NCBI RefSeq assembly: GCF_030209475.1
Contig: NZ_JARVRW010000006.1
Coordinates: 108,893-172,892 of the forward strand
Direction: 5' to 3'
Source of the DNA: Microbacterium sp. lyk4-40-TSB-66
GTDB lineage: Bacteria; Actinomycetota; Actinomycetes; Actinomycetales; Microbacteriaceae
DNA length: 64,000 bases
Positions 62,612 to 64,000 of the stretch are shown in pieces. Each line of letters begins with the position of its first letter. The stretch's first letter is position 1. The position numbers and the translations under genes were made by a program. The notes below the pieces were generated by a model. The model was not told where the DNA came from, ran no database searches, and saw nothing but the letters and a program-made list of their open reading frames with translations.

Positions 62612-62676
62612 GATAAACGCGATTCGTGCGCGGAAACACAACGACGGACTGTTTCCGCGCACGAATCGTGTTTATG
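62612..62676. repeat. CATAAAC palindromic element, copy 6 (variant)
   Basis: 65-bp core of the same length as the other five. The outer left motif is GATAAAC, the outer right is GTTTATG, and the inner pair is GGAAAC/GTTTCC instead of CATAAAC/GTTTATG. Both inner arms changed together (GTGCGCGGAAACA with TGTTTCCGCGCAC), so base pairing is preserved. It lies upstream of the helicase gene and ahead of the SGNH gene. Confidence 0.88.
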
Positions 62677-62788
62677 CGTGCTTCGGTCGGCCACGGCCCC
62701 GGCCCGCCGCCTGCCGTCGACGGAGCTCGTCGCCGCCCTCTCTGGGGCGATGTCGGAGGCCGGGGTTAGCCTGGACACGGAGGTTTCG

Positions 62789-63649
62789 ATGACACTCGAT
62801 CCGCACTCGCCCCGCACCTCGCCCTCGCTCGACAACCCAGGTCCGCATCCGTGGCGGCGTTACGTTGCGCTGGGCGACTCGTTCACCGAAGGCATCGGCG
62901 ATCCCGTGCCCGACGGCGGTCACCGTGGTTGGGCCGACCGTGTCGCCGAGGTGCTCGCCGCACAGGTCGACGACTTCGCCTACGCGAACCTCGCGGTGCG
63001 CGGCAAGCTCATCGCGCAGATCGTCGCCGACCAGATCGAGCCCGCGCTGGCGCTCAAACCCGACCTCATCACCTTCTCCGCCGGCGGGAACGACGTCATC
63101 CGTCCCGGCACCGATCCCGACGCGGTCTCGCGCCAGTTCGAGGATGCCGTCGTGCGCCTTCGCCGCGACGACGCCACCGTCGTGGTGTTCACCGCCATCG
63201 ATACGGAGTTCACACCCGTGTTCCGCGGCATCCGGGGCAAGGTGGCGATCTACAACGAGAACATCCGCGCGATCGCCGACGCCCACGACTGCGTCGTCGC
63301 CGACCAGTGGGGCCTGAAAGAGGTGCAGGACATGCGCTTCTTCGACGATGACCGCCTGCACTACAACGCGCTCGGTCACCACGAGGTGGCTCGCATGGTG
63401 TTGCGCGCCCTGAACGTTCCCAACGACCTCCAGCCGCACCAGCCGGAAGCCCTGACCGCCACCACATGGCGCGCCGCGCGAGAGAAAGATCTGGTGTGGG
63501 CGCGTTCCTACCTCATGCCGTGGGTGCTGCGGCGTTTGCGACACCAGTCGTCCGGCGACCACGTGCACGCCAAACGACCCGAGCCGCTACCCGTGACGAC
63601 GCTCGCCCCGGGCCGGGATGCCGCAGCCTCTCCCGAGACACCGGTGTGA
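62789..63649 (+). CDS. SGNH/GDSL hydrolase family protein, second copy
   Basis: 286 residues, paralog of the protein at 27676-28440. Block I ALGDSFTEGIGDPVPDG (Ser), block II LAVRGKL, block III SAGGNDVIRPG (Asn) and block V DRLHYNALGHHEVAR (Asp, His) are intact. It has about 20 extra residues at the N terminus (MTLDPHSPRTSPSLDNPGPH) and a longer C-terminal tail. No signal peptide. ACGGAGG is 5 nt before the ATG and TAGCCT at 62766-62771 is a possible -10. Substrate unknown. Confidence 0.9.
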   Translation: MTLDPHSPRTSPSLDNPGPHPWRRYVALGDSFTEGIGDPVPDGGHRGWADRVAEVLAAQVDDFAYANLAVRGKLIAQIVADQIEPALALKPDLITFSAGGNDVIRPGTDPDAVSRQFEDAVVRLRRDDATVVVFTAIDTEFTPVFRGIRGKVAIYNENIRAIADAHDCVVADQWGLKEVQDMRFFDDDRLHYNALGHHEVARMVLRALNVPNDLQPHQPEALTATTWRAAREKDLVWARSYLMPWVLRRLRHQSSGDHVHAKRPEPLPVTTLAPGRDAAASPETPV

Positions 63650-63698
63650 CGGCGGCGTCACGGGACGAGACGCCGGTGTGACGGCGGCGTCACGGGAC
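63635..63698. repeat. 32-bp direct repeat, two copies, over the SGNH gene end
   Basis: Units 63635-63666 and 63667-63698 differ at one position (GAGACACCGG/GAGACGCCGG). Each contains GTGACGGCGGCGTCAC, a partial palindrome. The first copy includes the stop codon of the SGNH gene. Confidence 0.85.
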
Positions 63699-63819
63699 GA
63701 CGAAGGCCCCGCGGCCTCGATCCTGCCCGGCGCGGTGCTCGCCCTCATCGACGCCGGGGACCTCCTTCGCGACGCGGTTCTCTGCGATTGCCCAGGCCTC
63801 AGCGATCGCCGGATCCCAC

Positions 63820-64000
63820 TCACCTGAACAGCACCGCGACGACGATTTCAAAGATGCGGCGCAGAGAAAGCTTGACCACGGGAGGCTTCGGCGTCGGCGA
63901 GACAGTCGGCTTCGACGTCGGCGTCGGCGAGACAGTCGGCTTCGGCGTCGGAGCCACCGTCGGAGTCGGCGACGGCGTCGGAGCCACCGTCGGAGTCGGC
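63820..64000 (-). CDS. Pro/Thr-rich protein, C-terminal end only
   Basis: Sixty codons and the TGA stop are in the window; the start is beyond it. The visible part is a repeat of PTPTVAPTPSPTPTVAPTPK and PKPTVSPTPTSKPTVSPTPK, then a basic/hydrophobic end KPPVVKLSLRRIFEIVVAVLFR. The Pro-Thr repeat suggests a surface stalk or wall-spanning linker. The last 20 residues could be a membrane anchor or a short amphipathic helix, though they lack an LPxTG motif. Both codon choice (C or G third positions) and repeat phase support this frame. Confidence 0.65.
   Translation of the reverse strand, partial: PTPTVAPTPSPTPTVAPTPKPTVSPTPTSKPTVSPTPKPPVVKLSLRRIFEIVVAVLFR

Noticed and set aside
63587..63823. 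78-codon minus-strand frame at the SGNH gene end
   Set aside because: Overlaps the SGNH coding end and the 32-bp repeat; composition follows the repeat and no family is seen, although AAGGAGG occurs upstream of an internal ATG.

Overview
The window is about 70% G+C and densely coded. It comes from the chromosome of a high-GC actinobacterium, most probably Microbacteriaceae and likely Microbacterium. The evidence is the set and order of genes (priA-fmt-rsmB-rpe-hisEGFI-trp-lgt-gltBD-pyk, and pafBC-tatAC-helY-lnt), the presence of RbpA, an ANTAR regulator and PAC2 family protein, and promoters of the TANNNT type directly upstream of start codons. There is no rRNA, insertion sequence, prophage or CRISPR array. 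Two tRNA-Leu genes are present.

Layout. 1-2544: end of priA, then fmt and rsmB. 2562-4198: rpe surrounded by palindromic repeats, including four copies of a 79-bp hairpin element in an 889-bp gene-free stretch. 4214-6465: hisE, hisG, hisF, hisI. 6465-10357: Trp-associated membrane protein, HGxxPAAW protein, trpC, trpB, trpA (trpE is absent from its usual place). 10354-18948: lgt, gltB, gltD, pyk. 19024-25026: tRNA-Leu(CAA), ANTAR response regulator, thioesterase, polA, DUF885 peptidase. 25090-31646: LLM oxidoreductase and MFS exporter, SGNH hydrolase, two lipoproteins, SDR and small proteins, most with their own leaderless promoter. 32103-37847: accessory block with a secreted metzincin protease, HxlR regulator with divergent FMN oxidoreductase, dienelactone hydrolase, a DUF305 copper-type lipoprotein behind a CsoR-like site, an AEC permease behind a 14-codon upstream ORF, and an HdeD-like protein. 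37854-43425: S9 peptidase with an unusual SDR, NfeD/SPFH/GDPD operon, rbpA. 43441-53512 (minus strand): HAD, trmI, FKBP lipoprotein, pafB, pafC, tatA, tatC, helY, lnt. 53671-64000: PAC2, M20 peptidase-uppP, tRNA-Leu(GAG), 2OG oxygenase, VIT1/CCC1 transporter, a helicase with a Pro-rich repeat arm, a second SGNH hydrolase and the 3' end of a Pro/Thr-rich gene.

How parts work together. lgt and lnt, at opposite ends, are the first and last enzymes of lipoprotein maturation, and the window encodes at least four lipoproteins. PafB and PafC form the LexA-independent DNA-damage activator, and polA in this window has an upstream box with the spacing of the known PafBC-type (RecA-NDp) promoter. tatA and tatC supply Tat export. 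hisE-hisG-hisF-hisI and trpCBA are parts of two amino acid pathways completed elsewhere.

The most unusual content is non-coding. There is a six-copy, fixed-length hairpin family built on CATAAAC, with compensatory changes in one copy. Three further one-off intergenic inverted repeats occur, one with the same A-A-A'-A' build. A 7-mer, GGCATCC/GGATGCC, is enriched on both strands and occurs as inverted pairs inside terminators. A strict -10/N6-7/start-codon grammar defines many leaderless genes.
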